Shown: positions 35,199-42,678 of the stretch, piece by piece
How the letters are laid out: every line of letters starts with the position of its first letter
Numbering within the stretch: position 1 is the first letter of the stretch
NCBI GenBank assembly: GCA_038323835.1
Contig: JBBQHI010000002.1
Span: 134,354-198,353, forward strand
DNA: 64,000 bases
Reading direction: 5' to 3'
Source: JACVRW01 sp038323835
GTDB lineage: Bacteria; Actinomycetota; Thermoleophilia; Solirubrobacterales; Thermoleophilaceae
Notes under the pieces: model-generated
Told to the model about the DNA's origin: nothing
Databases searched by the model: none
What the model saw: the letters and a program-made list of their open reading frames with translations, nothing else
Made by a program: the position numbers and the translations under genes

Positions 35199-36072
35199 GG
35201 GCCACCCCCATCCGGGCGCTCACTCCGGCGAACGGCGCCGCGGCCAGGACCATCAGGAGCACCGCCAGGACCAGCTCGGGGGGGCCGAGGTCGATTCCGA
35301 GCAGCGGGTAGAAGTCCACGGAGGCCACGCCGGCCACGCGACCGGCCACCGAGAGCGCGACGATCAGGACCGCCGCGGTGGTCAGGCGGATATCGTGGCG
35401 CGACCACGCCAGCCGCCGCCGGGCCGGGCGCCCGGCCAGCGCGTAGCCGCGCAGCTCGAGGGCCGCCGCCAGGTCCACGGAGCGGTCGAGCGCCCCCGCG
35501 AGGGTGGAGCGGGCCACGGCCAGGCGCCCCGGGGGAACGGGGCGGCAGCGTGCCGCGTCGCTCATGCGCGTGGCGTCGCGGGCGAGCACGGGCACCAGCC
35601 GGGTGGCCAGCGAGGCGGTGAGGGCCGAGCGGTAGGACACCCGGCGGAACAGGCGCAACAGGGCGTCCGGGTCCACGGCCACGGACATCAGCCAGAGCGC
35701 CACGATGATCACCACCACCCGGACGCCGGCCAGCGCCCCCGCCACCGTGGCCTCGAGCGTCACGTCGAAGCGCCGCCCGAGGACCTCACCGCCCCGGATC
35801 AGGAGCGTGTTGCCCTCCTGGTAGACGAGCGGGTTGATCACGGTCACGAGAAGGGCGAAGGGCAGCGCAACGCGCAGGGCGTTCAACACCTCGCGGCCCA
35901 CCCCGGCGCCGGCGGCCGCGGCCCAGATCGCGGCCAGCGCCCCCGCCAGCACCAGCGGATGCTGGTAGAGCGCCCCGACGAGGGCCAGCGAGGCGCAGAA
36001 CGAGGCGGCCACGCCCGGGCGCGCGGAGTGCAGCGCACTCGGCTTCGGCCGGTATACGGGCACGAACTTCAT
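35191..36072 (-). CDS. ecfT: ECF transporter transmembrane component EcfT
   Basis: A 293-aa membrane protein with about six helices. The coupling-helix motif ALELRGYA, which contacts the ATPase, is present, as is the basic stretch RDATRMSDAARCR before it. The N-terminal HPLVLAGALAAIWAAAAG fits EcfT/CbiQ. It joins the S component to the EcfA ATPase. The ATG at 36072 overlaps the lipoprotein gene stop (ATGA), so the whole set is translationally coupled. Confidence 0.9.
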   Translation of the reverse strand: MKFVPVYRPKPSALHSARPGVAASFCASLALVGALYQHPLVLAGALAAIWAAAAGAGVGREVLNALRVALPFALLVTVINPLVYQEGNTLLIRGGEVLGRRFDVTLEATVAGALAGVRVVVIIVALWLMSVAVDPDALLRLFRRVSYRSALTASLATRLVPVLARDATRMSDAARCRPVPPGRLAVARSTLAGALDRSVDLAAALELRGYALAGRPARRRLAWSRHDIRLTTAAVLIVALSVAGRVAGVASVDFYPLLGIDLGPPELVLAVLLMVLAAAPFAGVSARMGVARG

Positions 36073-37013
36073 GGGCTCTCCAAGGGGAGCTTCTCCACCC
36101 GGTCGCCGGTAACCGCCACCGCATAGGCGTCACGCAGGCGGCGCTCGGAGAGAGCGCGCACGCCCGCGGCAAGAGCCCGCTCATCGAGACCGGTCACCAG
36201 CCACACGACCTCGTTCGTGGTCGGTCGGAGCGCCGCCACCAGCGCCGTCCCGTCACCGGGACGGACCGTGCGAGCCACGTCCCCCGACGAGTCGAGCAGG
36301 TCGATCCGCCTGCCGTCGCCGGACACGCGGGCGAACACTCCGCTCTTGTCGGGCGCCTCTTCCAGGGTGTCCGCGCCGCGCACGATTTTCGCGCGCGCCC
36401 AGGTGGCCACCACGAGCCGGATGATCTTCTCCGTGGCCGGCGCGCCGATCGAAGATCCGTTCGCCCGTGCCCCCACGCGCTCCAGCCGCGACTTCGCATC
36501 GCGACAGGGAGCGGAGGACACGTTCTCGCACTCCACTCGCACGGGGCGGCGCCTGCCGTTCAGGCCGTGCACGAAGGGCTCGGGGAACGCGCCCACGATC
36601 TCGGGCGCCCGGGCGGCATGCTCCCAGTCGCGGTAGTCCCACTGGACGCGATCCCCTGGCGAGAGCTCGTAGTCGACCGCACCCTTGTCCGACTCCTGCC
36701 CGTTCACAAAGAAGAACCAGTCCTCGCGGCCACCGCTGCCGTGCCCCTTCAGGCCGTCGATGGACTGCACGAAGCGCCCGCCGAAGCGGGTGTCCACGTC
36801 GAACTTGGAGCGCAGCAGGCGCATCACGGTCTGGTCCTCCCGCACCTTCGGCTCGGCGAGCGATCCGATCGTCCGGTGGCCGAAGTCGCGCGTGACCCTG
36901 AGAGTCGCACCGTCGCCCTTGAGCTCCTCGCCCGCCCCCAGGCCGCAGCCGGCGGCGAGGCCGGTGGCGGCTATGAGGGCGGCGAAGAGCCCAAGCAGAC
37001 GACGGTCCGTCAA
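36069..37013 (-). CDS. DUF4430 (transcobalamin beta-domain-like) lipoprotein
   Basis: A 314-aa lipoprotein: ATGLAAGCG is a lipobox with Cys23 as the predicted lipidated residue. Residues about 38-130 are a DUF4430 domain, whose hallmark is GREDWFFFVNGQESDKGAV followed by LSPGDRVQWDYRDW. The domain corresponds to the C-terminal beta domain of intrinsic factor and transcobalamin. Residues 150-314 form a second domain that I do not recognise. The start is TTG 37013, 4 bp after the previous stop. Anchored outside the membrane, it could capture corrinoids for the ECF transporter encoded next. Confidence 0.82.
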   Translation of the reverse strand: MTDRRLLGLFAALIAATGLAAGCGLGAGEELKGDGATLRVTRDFGHRTIGSLAEPKVREDQTVMRLLRSKFDVDTRFGGRFVQSIDGLKGHGSGGREDWFFFVNGQESDKGAVDYELSPGDRVQWDYRDWEHAARAPEIVGAFPEPFVHGLNGRRRPVRVECENVSSAPCRDAKSRLERVGARANGSSIGAPATEKIIRLVVATWARAKIVRGADTLEEAPDKSGVFARVSGDGRRIDLLDSSGDVARTVRPGDGTALVAALRPTTNEVVWLVTGLDERALAAGVRALSERRLRDAYAVAVTGDRVEKLPLESP

Positions 37014-37017
37014 CGGG

Positions 37018-37965
37018 TCACCCGCGCTTCACGACCTCGCAGCCGTGCGCGATCCGGTCCGACCTGTCGGCCTTCACGTGGTCGCGGCCCTTGCCGCACC
37101 TGACCCGGTCCGTGCCGTTCCTGCGCACGGAGATCGTGTCGTCGCCGGCTCCGGCGTCGATCGTGTCGGCCGCGGCCGTGCCCTTGATCGTGTCCGGGCC
37201 CTGGGAGCCGGTGATCGGCACGCCCCGGTGCGCGGTGCAGTGACCGCTCTTCGAGACGCATACGTACGAGTAGCCCGAGGGAATGTCCGCCCCGCGGGTG
37301 GCCCGCAGGCGCAGGTTGCCCTTGGCGGGCGCCTCGACCCTGGCCTTGCCCTGGGCGTCGGTGGTCTCGCCCGCCACGGTGGCGCCCGCGGCCGGGGAGC
37401 GTTTGCCCGCCGCGTCGTAGGTGTAGACGGTGACGGTCACGGTCCGGCCCCGCTTGGCGTCCGCCGGAGCCAGGAGGGACAGCTCGTCCCCGGTGTTCAC
37501 ATTCGCGACGGTGTCGCTGAAGTACCACAGGATCTCCGAGCGCTTGCCGAGCGGGAGCTGGTCGGCACCCACCTCGGGTGTCTTGTGGTCCGCCTTGTAG
37601 AGCCAGTAGGCGGTGTCCCCGCCGTTGTACTTGCCGACTCCGCACACGAACAGGCCGAAGTCGTATTCGTCACTGATGGCGAGTGGCCGGAAGGCCTTGC
37701 TCACCTGGGACGCCGACCAGAAAAGGCCGAGCGCCGTGGCGCCCGGAACGGTCTTGACCTGGCCGGAGCCCTTGCAGCTTGCGCTCTTCGTGGTGCGGAT
37801 CTTGGCCGCGTCCGTGTAGGCGCGGACCTGGCCGATCTGCTTCCCGCCGCCCTCCACACGAAGCGCGCCGGCTGTGGACGCGGAGGCAGCCGCGGGAGCC
37901 AGGAGCGCGGCGGCCGCGGCTGCGGCGGCCGCAACCCGGACCGGGTTGGTGAGAGATACATGCAT
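37018..37965 (-). CDS. Secreted DUF4430-like protein with RTX-type C-terminus
   Basis: A 315-aa exported protein, first gene behind the cobalamin riboswitch. A signal peptide (VAAAAAAAAALLAPAAASA) is followed by a DUF4430-like domain (TAYWLYKADHKTPEVGADQ, LPLGKRSEILWYFSDT). A carboxypeptidase-regulatory-like beta domain comes next (KRSPAAGATVAGETTDAQGK). Last is a calcium-binding-type segment, GSQGPDTIKGTAAADTIDAG and AGDDTISVRRNGTDRVRCGKGRD. It has no lipobox, so it would be released or wall-bound. GGAAAGGG lies 6 nt before the ATG. Probable extracellular corrinoid-binding partner. Confidence 0.8.
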   Translation of the reverse strand: MHVSLTNPVRVAAAAAAAAALLAPAAASASTAGALRVEGGGKQIGQVRAYTDAAKIRTTKSASCKGSGQVKTVPGATALGLFWSASQVSKAFRPLAISDEYDFGLFVCGVGKYNGGDTAYWLYKADHKTPEVGADQLPLGKRSEILWYFSDTVANVNTGDELSLLAPADAKRGRTVTVTVYTYDAAGKRSPAAGATVAGETTDAQGKARVEAPAKGNLRLRATRGADIPSGYSYVCVSKSGHCTAHRGVPITGSQGPDTIKGTAAADTIDAGAGDDTISVRRNGTDRVRCGKGRDHVKADRSDRIAHGCEVVKRG

Positions 37966-37997
37966 ACGTCGCCCTTTCCTCGAGGGTCGTTTGACGA

Positions 37998-38186
37998 GGC
38001 CGGAGGGCAGTTCTCCTGGCTTGCAGCTCCACGTCGCGCCTTCCCGGGGGCCGTTGGCCCCCAGTGGCTAAGTGCGACGCTTCAGCGCTCGCTCACAGTG
38101 GCGGGACCGCGCCGGACTCTCACCGGACTTCCCTGGGCCACCGGCCAATTGGTGTGGGCAGCTTAGCCCAAGCACCCGGCTCGGCC
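37998..38186 (-). promoter_or_regulatory. Cobalamin riboswitch
   Basis: On the minus strand the class-defining blocks are in order: GGGAAGTCCGGTGAGAGTCC (38133-38114), then GGTCCCGCCACTGTGAGCG, and near the 3' end the B12 box AAGCCAGGAGAACTGCC (38022-38006). It ends about 35 nt before the first ATG of the ECF/DUF4430 operon. Such elements normally shut expression when adenosyl- or methylcobalamin is plentiful. Confidence 0.95.
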
Positions 38187-38191
38187 GGGTG
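38173..38191 (-). terminator. Hairpin between PAP2 gene and riboswitch
   Basis: CACCCGGC/GCCGGGTG, 8-bp stem with a 3-nt loop, 14 bp after the PAP2 stop. It may end PAP2 transcription or form the first stem of the riboswitch; the sequence alone does not decide. No U-run. Confidence 0.4.
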
Positions 38192-38204
38192 CGCCGGCGG
38201 AGGG

Positions 38205-39080
38205 CTAGCCGCGCCGGAGCGCGGCGGTCACGCCGCCGAGCACCACGGCCGCCGTGAGCGTGATCATCCCCGCCCCGGCCACGATGGCGGTGTGGTCGGA
38301 GGCGAACTGGACCACGTCGTCCGGCCGCGTGAGCACCATCGTGAGGGCGAGAAGGGATACGGCGCCCACGGCGACCAGCGTGAGCGCGGCCAGTCCGAGG
38401 GTTGTGCCCCAGTCCACCGCTCGCGCCCAGGCGGCGGTGACCTTGGTGCGCCCCACCCGCTCGGGCCAGCGCTCCGCGGCGGCTCGCAGCCCCGCGGCGA
38501 TGGCCAGCGTCCAGCCTCCGGCGAGCAGGAAGCCGCCGAGCACGTCGCTCGGGAAGTGCCAGCCGAGCACCACGACGCACAGGCCCACGCTCAGGGCCAG
38601 ACCCATGCCCAGCACGGCGGCCAGCGGCCGGGCGCGGGACGGAGCCACGAGCACGCCCGCGAGCGCCACGGACATGGCGGCGGTGGAGTGCCCACTCGGG
38701 AAGGCGGCCGGGTCCACGTGGGCGCCGCCCACGGTTCCGCTGAAGCGAGGGTAGGCGAGCAGCAGCTTCAGAAGCTGGCTTGAGATGCTGGTAGCAGCGA
38801 TCAGCGCGATCACGGCGGCAGCCAGGCGCGGCCGCCCGCGAACCAGGCCGACCCCGGCAAGCAGCGCAGCCATCAGGCCCACGGTCGCGGGATCGCCGAG
38901 GTGGGCGATCCAGTTGACCCGCGCCTCGGTGGACGGCCGCTGGAGGTCGATGAACCCGTGAAGCGCGTTGGCGTCGAGTGAGCGCGCGTCACCCGACCCA
39001 TAGGCCACGGCAACCAGGATCAGGAACGCAATCGCGCACCAGAGGGCGCCGAGCACCAGAACGCGCGGCCGAAGGGTCAT
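38205..39080 (-). CDS. PAP2-family membrane phosphatase
   Basis: A 291-aa integral membrane phosphatidic acid phosphatase type 2 protein. The three active-site blocks are present: KLLLAYPRF, FPSGHSTAAM and GWHFPSDVLGG. About eight hydrophobic segments; the C-terminal two lie beyond the core domain. It may recycle undecaprenyl pyrophosphate or dephosphorylate lipids. The start is ATG 39080, with TACCTT 7 nt upstream. A longer frame to 39161 runs into the tRNA-Glu region. Confidence 0.9.
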   Translation of the reverse strand: MTLRPRVLVLGALWCAIAFLILVAVAYGSGDARSLDANALHGFIDLQRPSTEARVNWIAHLGDPATVGLMAALLAGVGLVRGRPRLAAAVIALIAATSISSQLLKLLLAYPRFSGTVGGAHVDPAAFPSGHSTAAMSVALAGVLVAPSRARPLAAVLGMGLALSVGLCVVVLGWHFPSDVLGGFLLAGGWTLAIAAGLRAAAERWPERVGRTKVTAAWARAVDWGTTLGLAALTLVAVGAVSLLALTMVLTRPDDVVQFASDHTAIVAGAGMITLTAAVVLGGVTAALRRG

Positions 39081-39087
39081 ACATCTC

Positions 39088-39093
39088 AAGGTA
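39088..39093 (-). promoter_or_regulatory. -10 element, leaderless start of PAP2 gene
   Basis: TACCTT on the minus strand ends 7 nt before the ATG at 39080. Confidence 0.45.
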
Positions 39094-39153
39094 GCGAGCG
39101 TCCGTGCGGGCTTCGCCGACTCTCCAGGACCGGCGCTACAATCACGCGGTCTA

Positions 39154-39226
39154 GCCGCCATCGTCTAGGGGACTAGGACGCCGCCCTCTCACGGCGGTAA
39201 CGGGGGTTCGAATCCCCCTGGCGGTA
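39154..39226 (+). tRNA. tRNA-Glu (CTC)
   Basis: Acceptor GCCGCCA/TGGCGGT, D-arm ATCGTCTAGGGGACTAGGAC, anticodon loop CTCTCAC between CCGCC and GGCGG giving anticodon CTC (reads GAG), and T-arm GGGGGTTCGAATCCCCC. CCA is not encoded. Confidence 0.96.
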
Positions 39227-39233
39227 CTACGCA

Positions 39234-39262
39234 GCCCCGCTTGCCGAGCGGGGTTTCGTCGT
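39234..39262 (+). terminator. Terminator of tRNA-Glu
   Basis: CCCCGC-TTGCCGA-GCGGGG followed by TTTCGTCGTT, a hairpin with a short U-rich tail 8 bp after the tRNA. One of few terminators here with a T-run. Confidence 0.7.
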
Positions 39263-39270
39263 TGTGGCGC

Positions 39271-39470
39271 TCACGACGCCTTGGCGCAGAGGACGTACGC
39301 CGTGGTCACGTGTGCCTGGGTGCCACCGCGTACCACGACCAGCCAGCCGGCGGGCACCGAAACCGGGAGTGTCGGGTGTCGGGAGCGAATGGCGCAGCGA
39401 CCCGAAGTACGCCGGGTCGGAGTCGCCTCTGAAACCCCCACCCGTGGCAACCTCGCCGGCGTTGCACGTT
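39271..39470 (-). pseudogene. Possible remnant of a secreted-protein gene
   Basis: In one minus-strand frame the last 30 residues read VPAGWLVVVRGGTQAHVTTA then YVLCAKAS and a stop. This resembles the C-terminal 'G-W...VT.YA.CA' ending of small secreted actinobacterial proteins. No N-terminus, start or signal peptide can be found; the frame upstream is only the shadow of the SnoaL-like gene. It may be a decayed gene end or chance. Confidence 0.25.
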
Positions 39471-39485
39471 CTCCTCGAACATCGC

Positions 39486-39881
39486 CTAGCCCGGGAGCCA
39501 CACGGCGTCGAGCGCGGCCCGCGGGTCGCTGTGACTCACGACCCTGAGGATGCGGCCGTCTCGCAGGTCGAACACAAACCCGGCCGTCGACTCGATCGTC
39601 CGGGGACCCGGCGCGACGGCGGTGATCTGCCCCGCGACCCCCACCCGATCCTGGCGCACGCGGAACTGGGTGGGCTCGATGACGTAGGAGTCCCAGTCCT
39701 CCACCATGTCGCGCGCGAAACGCCGCATGCCCTCGTGCCCGCGATAGATCAGGCCCTCCAGCTGCGCCCGGAAGGGCAGGAACTCGCAGTCGGGATCGAA
39801 CAGGCGGACGAGCTGCTCGGTGTCGCGCTCGTTGAACGCCGCGACGACCCGCCGGACGATCTCCACGTTCTCCTCCGCCAT
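39486..39881 (-). CDS. SnoaL-like/NTF2-fold protein
   Basis: A 131-aa protein with the typical SnoaL-like start ENVEIVRRVVAAFNERDTEQLVRLFDPDCEF and the core YRGHEGMRRFARDMVEDWD, ending with FDLRDGRILRVVSHSDPRAALDA. Such proteins are small cone-shaped hydrolase/isomerase folds or simple binding proteins; catalytic residues vary, so no reaction is assigned. GATACT lies 9 nt before the ATG at 39881, suggesting a leaderless start. Divergent from a small membrane protein gene 59 bp away. Confidence 0.8.
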   Translation of the reverse strand: MAEENVEIVRRVVAAFNERDTEQLVRLFDPDCEFLPFRAQLEGLIYRGHEGMRRFARDMVEDWDSYVIEPTQFRVRQDRVGVAGQITAVAPGPRTIESTAGFVFDLRDGRILRVVSHSDPRAALDAVWLPG

Positions 39882-39940
39882 GGCCTCCGAGTATCCACCG
39901 GGCCGGCGCGCCGCTGCAAGACCTCGCCCATACTCGGCAG

Positions 39941-40177
39941 ATGAGGCGACTTCGGCTCCTGCCCGCCTTCGTGGCACTGCTCTTCGCGAGCGTGTGGGCC
40001 GTGGCCACGGTGACCATCGCCACCGGCTCGGCGATCGTCAGCGGAGATTCGCACGGCGGCCTCTTCTGGTCGGTGATCGGACTTCTGACGATGCTGGCCG
40101 TCGGGCTGGTGAGGATCACCGAGGGAGTGGGCCGCCGGGCACTCCGGGCTGCCGCGCTGAGTCCCCCAAGCGGGTAG
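39941..40177 (+). CDS. Small two-helix membrane protein
   Basis: A 78-aa protein with two hydrophobic segments (LLPAFVALLFASVWAVATVTIA and FWSVIGLLTMLAVGLVRI) and a basic C-terminus. No family recognised. CATACT lies 6 nt before the ATG, the same leaderless geometry as many genes here, which supports it being real. Confidence 0.55.
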   Translation: MRRLRLLPAFVALLFASVWAVATVTIATGSAIVSGDSHGGLFWSVIGLLTMLAVGLVRITEGVGRRALRAAALSPPSG

Positions 40178-40372
40178 TTGCGGGAGCAGCTACTTTGCGG
40201 AGAGGTCGTTCGGCGGCCTGGTGTCTCTCGAACCGTCTCGCCTCCCGAGCCGTATCACGAGTGCAGACCGCGGGCCGGGCCCGGCACTCCCGATGCATGG
40301 CCTTCGGCGGGAGCTTCCCCCGCGCCCTCAACGAGCTCGGCGCGGGCCGCTGCGACCGCCTGTTTGGGACGG

Positions 40373-40423
40373 TCTGGTCCGGTGCTCGGCCTGATCACCG
40401 ATCAGGCCTCCGCTCCTCCCTTG
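40373..40423 (+). repeat. Dispersed palindromic repeat, copy D1 (tandem)
   Basis: CTGGTCCGGTGCTCG, then stem GCCTGATC-ACC-GATCAGGC, then CTCCGCTCCTCCC. It is followed after 52 bp by a nearly identical unit, D2. Confidence 0.8.
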
Positions 40424-40424
40424 A

Positions 40425-40475
40425 CCTGGTCCGGTGCTCGGCCTGATCACCGATCAGGCCTCCGCTCCTCCCTTG
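40425..40475 (+). repeat. Dispersed palindromic repeat, copy D2 (tandem)
   Basis: Direct repeat of D1 with a period of 52 bp and essentially the same sequence, including the stem GCCTGATC/GATCAGGC. This shows that the unit can duplicate in place. Confidence 0.8.
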
Positions 40476-40696
40476 CGCGCTTGGAGTCATCGATGATTCC
40501 GATTGCCGTGCCCGGGTATGCGTCCCCAGAGGCGGGACCGGCACGACAGACTTCGGCAAGGGGGATTTCGCGCCGGGACCGTCTTATCCGTACGGGATAG
40601 GCCGCCGGGGCGATGAAACACCGTCCAGCCGGCACTGCGGCCGCGAAAGCACCGGCGCCGGTACTCCGCCGACGTGAGCCCACCCGTCACCTCGGC

Positions 40697-41197
40697 TCAG
40701 TAGCCGTTCGAGCCGCTACCGGCGCTCGAGGTGTCCCCGGAGTCCTCCTTGACGGCGCCACTCCCGCCTCCGGCCACCACGATCGTGCCCTTCATGCCCA
40801 TGGCCTTGTGGTTCCCGATCGGGCAGTACATCTCGTAGGTGCCGGCCTTGCTCAGGTCGACCGTCAGCTTCGCCGACTGGCCGGCCTGAATCGGCTGGGT
40901 CTTGGCCTCACCGTTCGGCCCCTCCACCTCCAGGGCGTGCACGATCTGGCCGTTGTTCTTCACGTCGATGGTCACGCTGCCGGCCTCCTTGACCGCCGCG
41001 TTCGCCGGACCGATCTTGAACTCGGTCTCCGAGAGCTTCACGGCGCCGGCCGAGCCACCCGTGCTCGCGGATGCGCCCGTGGACTTGGAGGCGCCGGTGG
41101 AGGCGCTTCCGCCGCCGTTGTCGTCGTTGCTACCGCATCCGGCGATGACGAGCGCCCCCGCCGCGAGTGCGGCGGCCAGCGGCCTGAGTGCGTACAT
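40697..41197 (-). CDS. Cupredoxin-domain lipoprotein
   Basis: A 166-aa lipoprotein with lipobox LVIAGCGSN, a Ser/Thr/Gly-rich linker (residues 25-50) and one cupredoxin domain. The copper ligands are visible: His in IVHALEV, then Cys and His in YCPIGNH and Met in KAMGM. It probably carries an electron or stores copper at the outer face of the membrane. GGAGG lies 4-5 nt before the ATG. A Ser/Gly-rich tail ends the protein. Confidence 0.88.
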   Translation of the reverse strand: MYALRPLAAALAAGALVIAGCGSNDDNGGGSASTGASKSTGASASTGGSAGAVKLSETEFKIGPANAAVKEAGSVTIDVKNNGQIVHALEVEGPNGEAKTQPIQAGQSAKLTVDLSKAGTYEMYCPIGNHKAMGMKGTIVVAGGGSGAVKEDSGDTSSAGSGSNGY

Positions 41198-41277
41198 GGA
41201 GCCTCCGTTGTCGGCGCCCCGAGCCGGGGCGGTTGGCGCGAGGTGTTACGCAGCGCGCATCCGACCGGTTCGATCGG

Positions 41278-41976
41278 TCAGTACACGACGCCGCCGGCGA
41301 GCATCCGCGCCCCGTGTTCTCCGCGCGTGATCACGATGCGCTCGTAGTCGCCCGGCTTCGCGGCCGAGGTGAGCCTCACGCGCGCGCGCCCGGCGGCGTC
41401 CACCCGGAAGGTGCCTCCGCTGATCCACCTTCCCCTGTCCGGGATGCACCAGAGCTGGTAGACGGGCTTCGAGCCGGAGGGCAGCCCCTTCACGGACAGG
41501 TCCAGGCGCGTGCCCTCGCGCACCGCACGCAGGTCGGCGTAGGCGGTGGCTCCGCCGCCGCGGAGATTCACGTGCCCGAATGCCTCCTCGCCCTCTGACG
41601 ACGAGAGCGCCCCGGAGAGCACAAGCGCCACCGCGGCCACCGCCACCGCGGCGGCGCCGGCGAGGCCCAGCCGCAGGCGCCGGCCGGACCACCGCGGGCG
41701 GCGCGGCGCGGAGCGCGCCGCAGCGGACGGTGCGCGGCGCTCGCGGGCGAAGCGGTCGAGCACCGCCTCCTCGAGCGCGGCCGGGGGCGACTCGGGCTTC
41801 GCGTCGGCGGAACCCGCCAGGTCGAGCAGCGCCGGCAATCCGGCCAGCTCCTCGCGCTCCCGGCGGCAGTGCGGGCACGTCTCCAGGTGACGGGCCACGC
41901 GCTCGGCCTCGTGCGGCTCGAGCCGGCCCAGCACGTGGCCGCCCAGGAGCTCCCGGATCTCGGTGCACTCGCTCAC
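41278..41976 (-). CDS. Anti-sigma factor with zinc-finger and RskA-like domain
   Basis: A 232-aa membrane protein. An N-terminal zf-HC2 anti-sigma domain (HEAERVARHLETCPHC, the HxxxCxxC zinc motif) is followed by one membrane helix (LRLGLAGAAAVAVAAVALVL). An extracytoplasmic RskA-like domain ends the protein (DLRAVREGTRLDLSVKGLPS, then YQLWCIPDRGRWISGGTF). It should hold the ECF sigma factor encoded upstream inactive until an envelope signal. GTG start overlapping the sigma stop (GTGA). Confidence 0.92.
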   Translation of the reverse strand: MSECTEIRELLGGHVLGRLEPHEAERVARHLETCPHCRREREELAGLPALLDLAGSADAKPESPPAALEEAVLDRFARERRAPSAAARSAPRRPRWSGRRLRLGLAGAAAVAVAAVALVLSGALSSSEGEEAFGHVNLRGGGATAYADLRAVREGTRLDLSVKGLPSGSKPVYQLWCIPDRGRWISGGTFRVDAAGRARVRLTSAAKPGDYERIVITRGEHGARMLAGGVVY

Positions 41977-42524
41977 GGCCCGACCTCCATCTCGTCCAGG
42001 ATCAGCCTCAGATGCCGGAGGGCGTAGTAGGTGCGGCTCTTGACGGTGCCGAGCGGCAGCCCGAGCGCCTCGGCGATCTCCCTCAAGGTCAGGGCCTGGA
42101 AGTGAGCGAGGCGGAGCACCTCGCGGTGTTCCTGGCTGAGGCGGGCGAGCGATGCCGCCACCTGCCAGCGCAGGAGAGCGTCCTCGAGCGCGCGGTCGAG
42201 CCCGCCCAGCTCCTCCTCCGCCATGCCCGGCGCCGCCAGCGGCGGGCGGACGGCGGCTCGGCGGCGGAGGTCCACGATCCGGTTGCGAGCCAGCGCGTAG
42301 AGCCAGGTGCGGAAGCTCCCGCGCTCCTCGTCATAGCGCTCGGCGTTGCGCCAGACGCTGGTGAACGTGTCCTGCACGACCTCCTCGGCGAGCCCCCGGT
42401 CGTGCAGCGCGTTGAGCGCGAACCCGTAGAGCTCGCCGCCATAACGGCGGTACAGGGTCCGCAGACCGTCCCCGGTCGGATCGCTGGCGAGCCGACCGAT
42501 CAGGCTGGCATCGCTCACCGCCAT
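41973..42524 (-). CDS. ECF-family RNA polymerase sigma factor
   Basis: A 183-aa sigma-70 factor with regions 2 (LYRRYGGELYGFALNALHDR, EEVVQDTFTSVWRNAERYDE, FRTWLYALARNRIVD) and 4 (LARLSQEHREVLRLAHFQAL, LREIAEALGLPLGTVKSRTY). It is paired with the RskA-like anti-sigma downstream, as in SigK/RskA. A 6-bp dyad directly upstream may be its own control site. Confidence 0.93.
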   Translation of the reverse strand: MAVSDASLIGRLASDPTGDGLRTLYRRYGGELYGFALNALHDRGLAEEVVQDTFTSVWRNAERYDEERGSFRTWLYALARNRIVDLRRRAAVRPPLAAPGMAEEELGGLDRALEDALLRWQVAASLARLSQEHREVLRLAHFQALTLREIAEALGLPLGTVKSRTYYALRHLRLILDEMEVGP

Positions 42525-42528
42525 TCAG

Positions 42529-42548
42529 CGTGACATACGCACGTCACG
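42529..42548 (-). promoter_or_regulatory. Dyad upstream of the ECF sigma gene
   Basis: CGTGAC-8 nt-GTCACG, perfect 6-bp arms, 5 bp before the sigma factor ATG. GTCAC/GTGAC motifs also recur at 56381-56408. Candidate operator or part of an autoregulated promoter. Confidence 0.35.
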
Positions 42549-42678
42549 CGCAAACGGTTCGACGCGACGCTGTTTTTCGTCCCGGGCCCGTTTGACAGAC
42601 GCCGGAAAGCCGTCTAGGACTGGACGTGCACCCCGCCCCATCGCCCCCGGCGACCGGGTTCAGAAGGTCCCAACCCTC

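Larger units (their letters stand above)
40178..40696. other. 519-bp gene-free region with tandem palindromic repeat
   Basis: No convincing gene is present on either strand. The stretch holds the tandem repeat units D1 and D2, plus a dyad TTATCC-GTAC-GGGATA near 40580-40600. Short arginine-rich frames on both strands look like GC-rich noise. Base composition is slightly lower in GC than the surroundings. Confidence 0.5.

Noticed and set aside
40373..40475. CRISPR array
   Set aside because: There are only two contiguous units with no unique spacers, and the units belong to a dispersed palindromic family; no cas genes are present.
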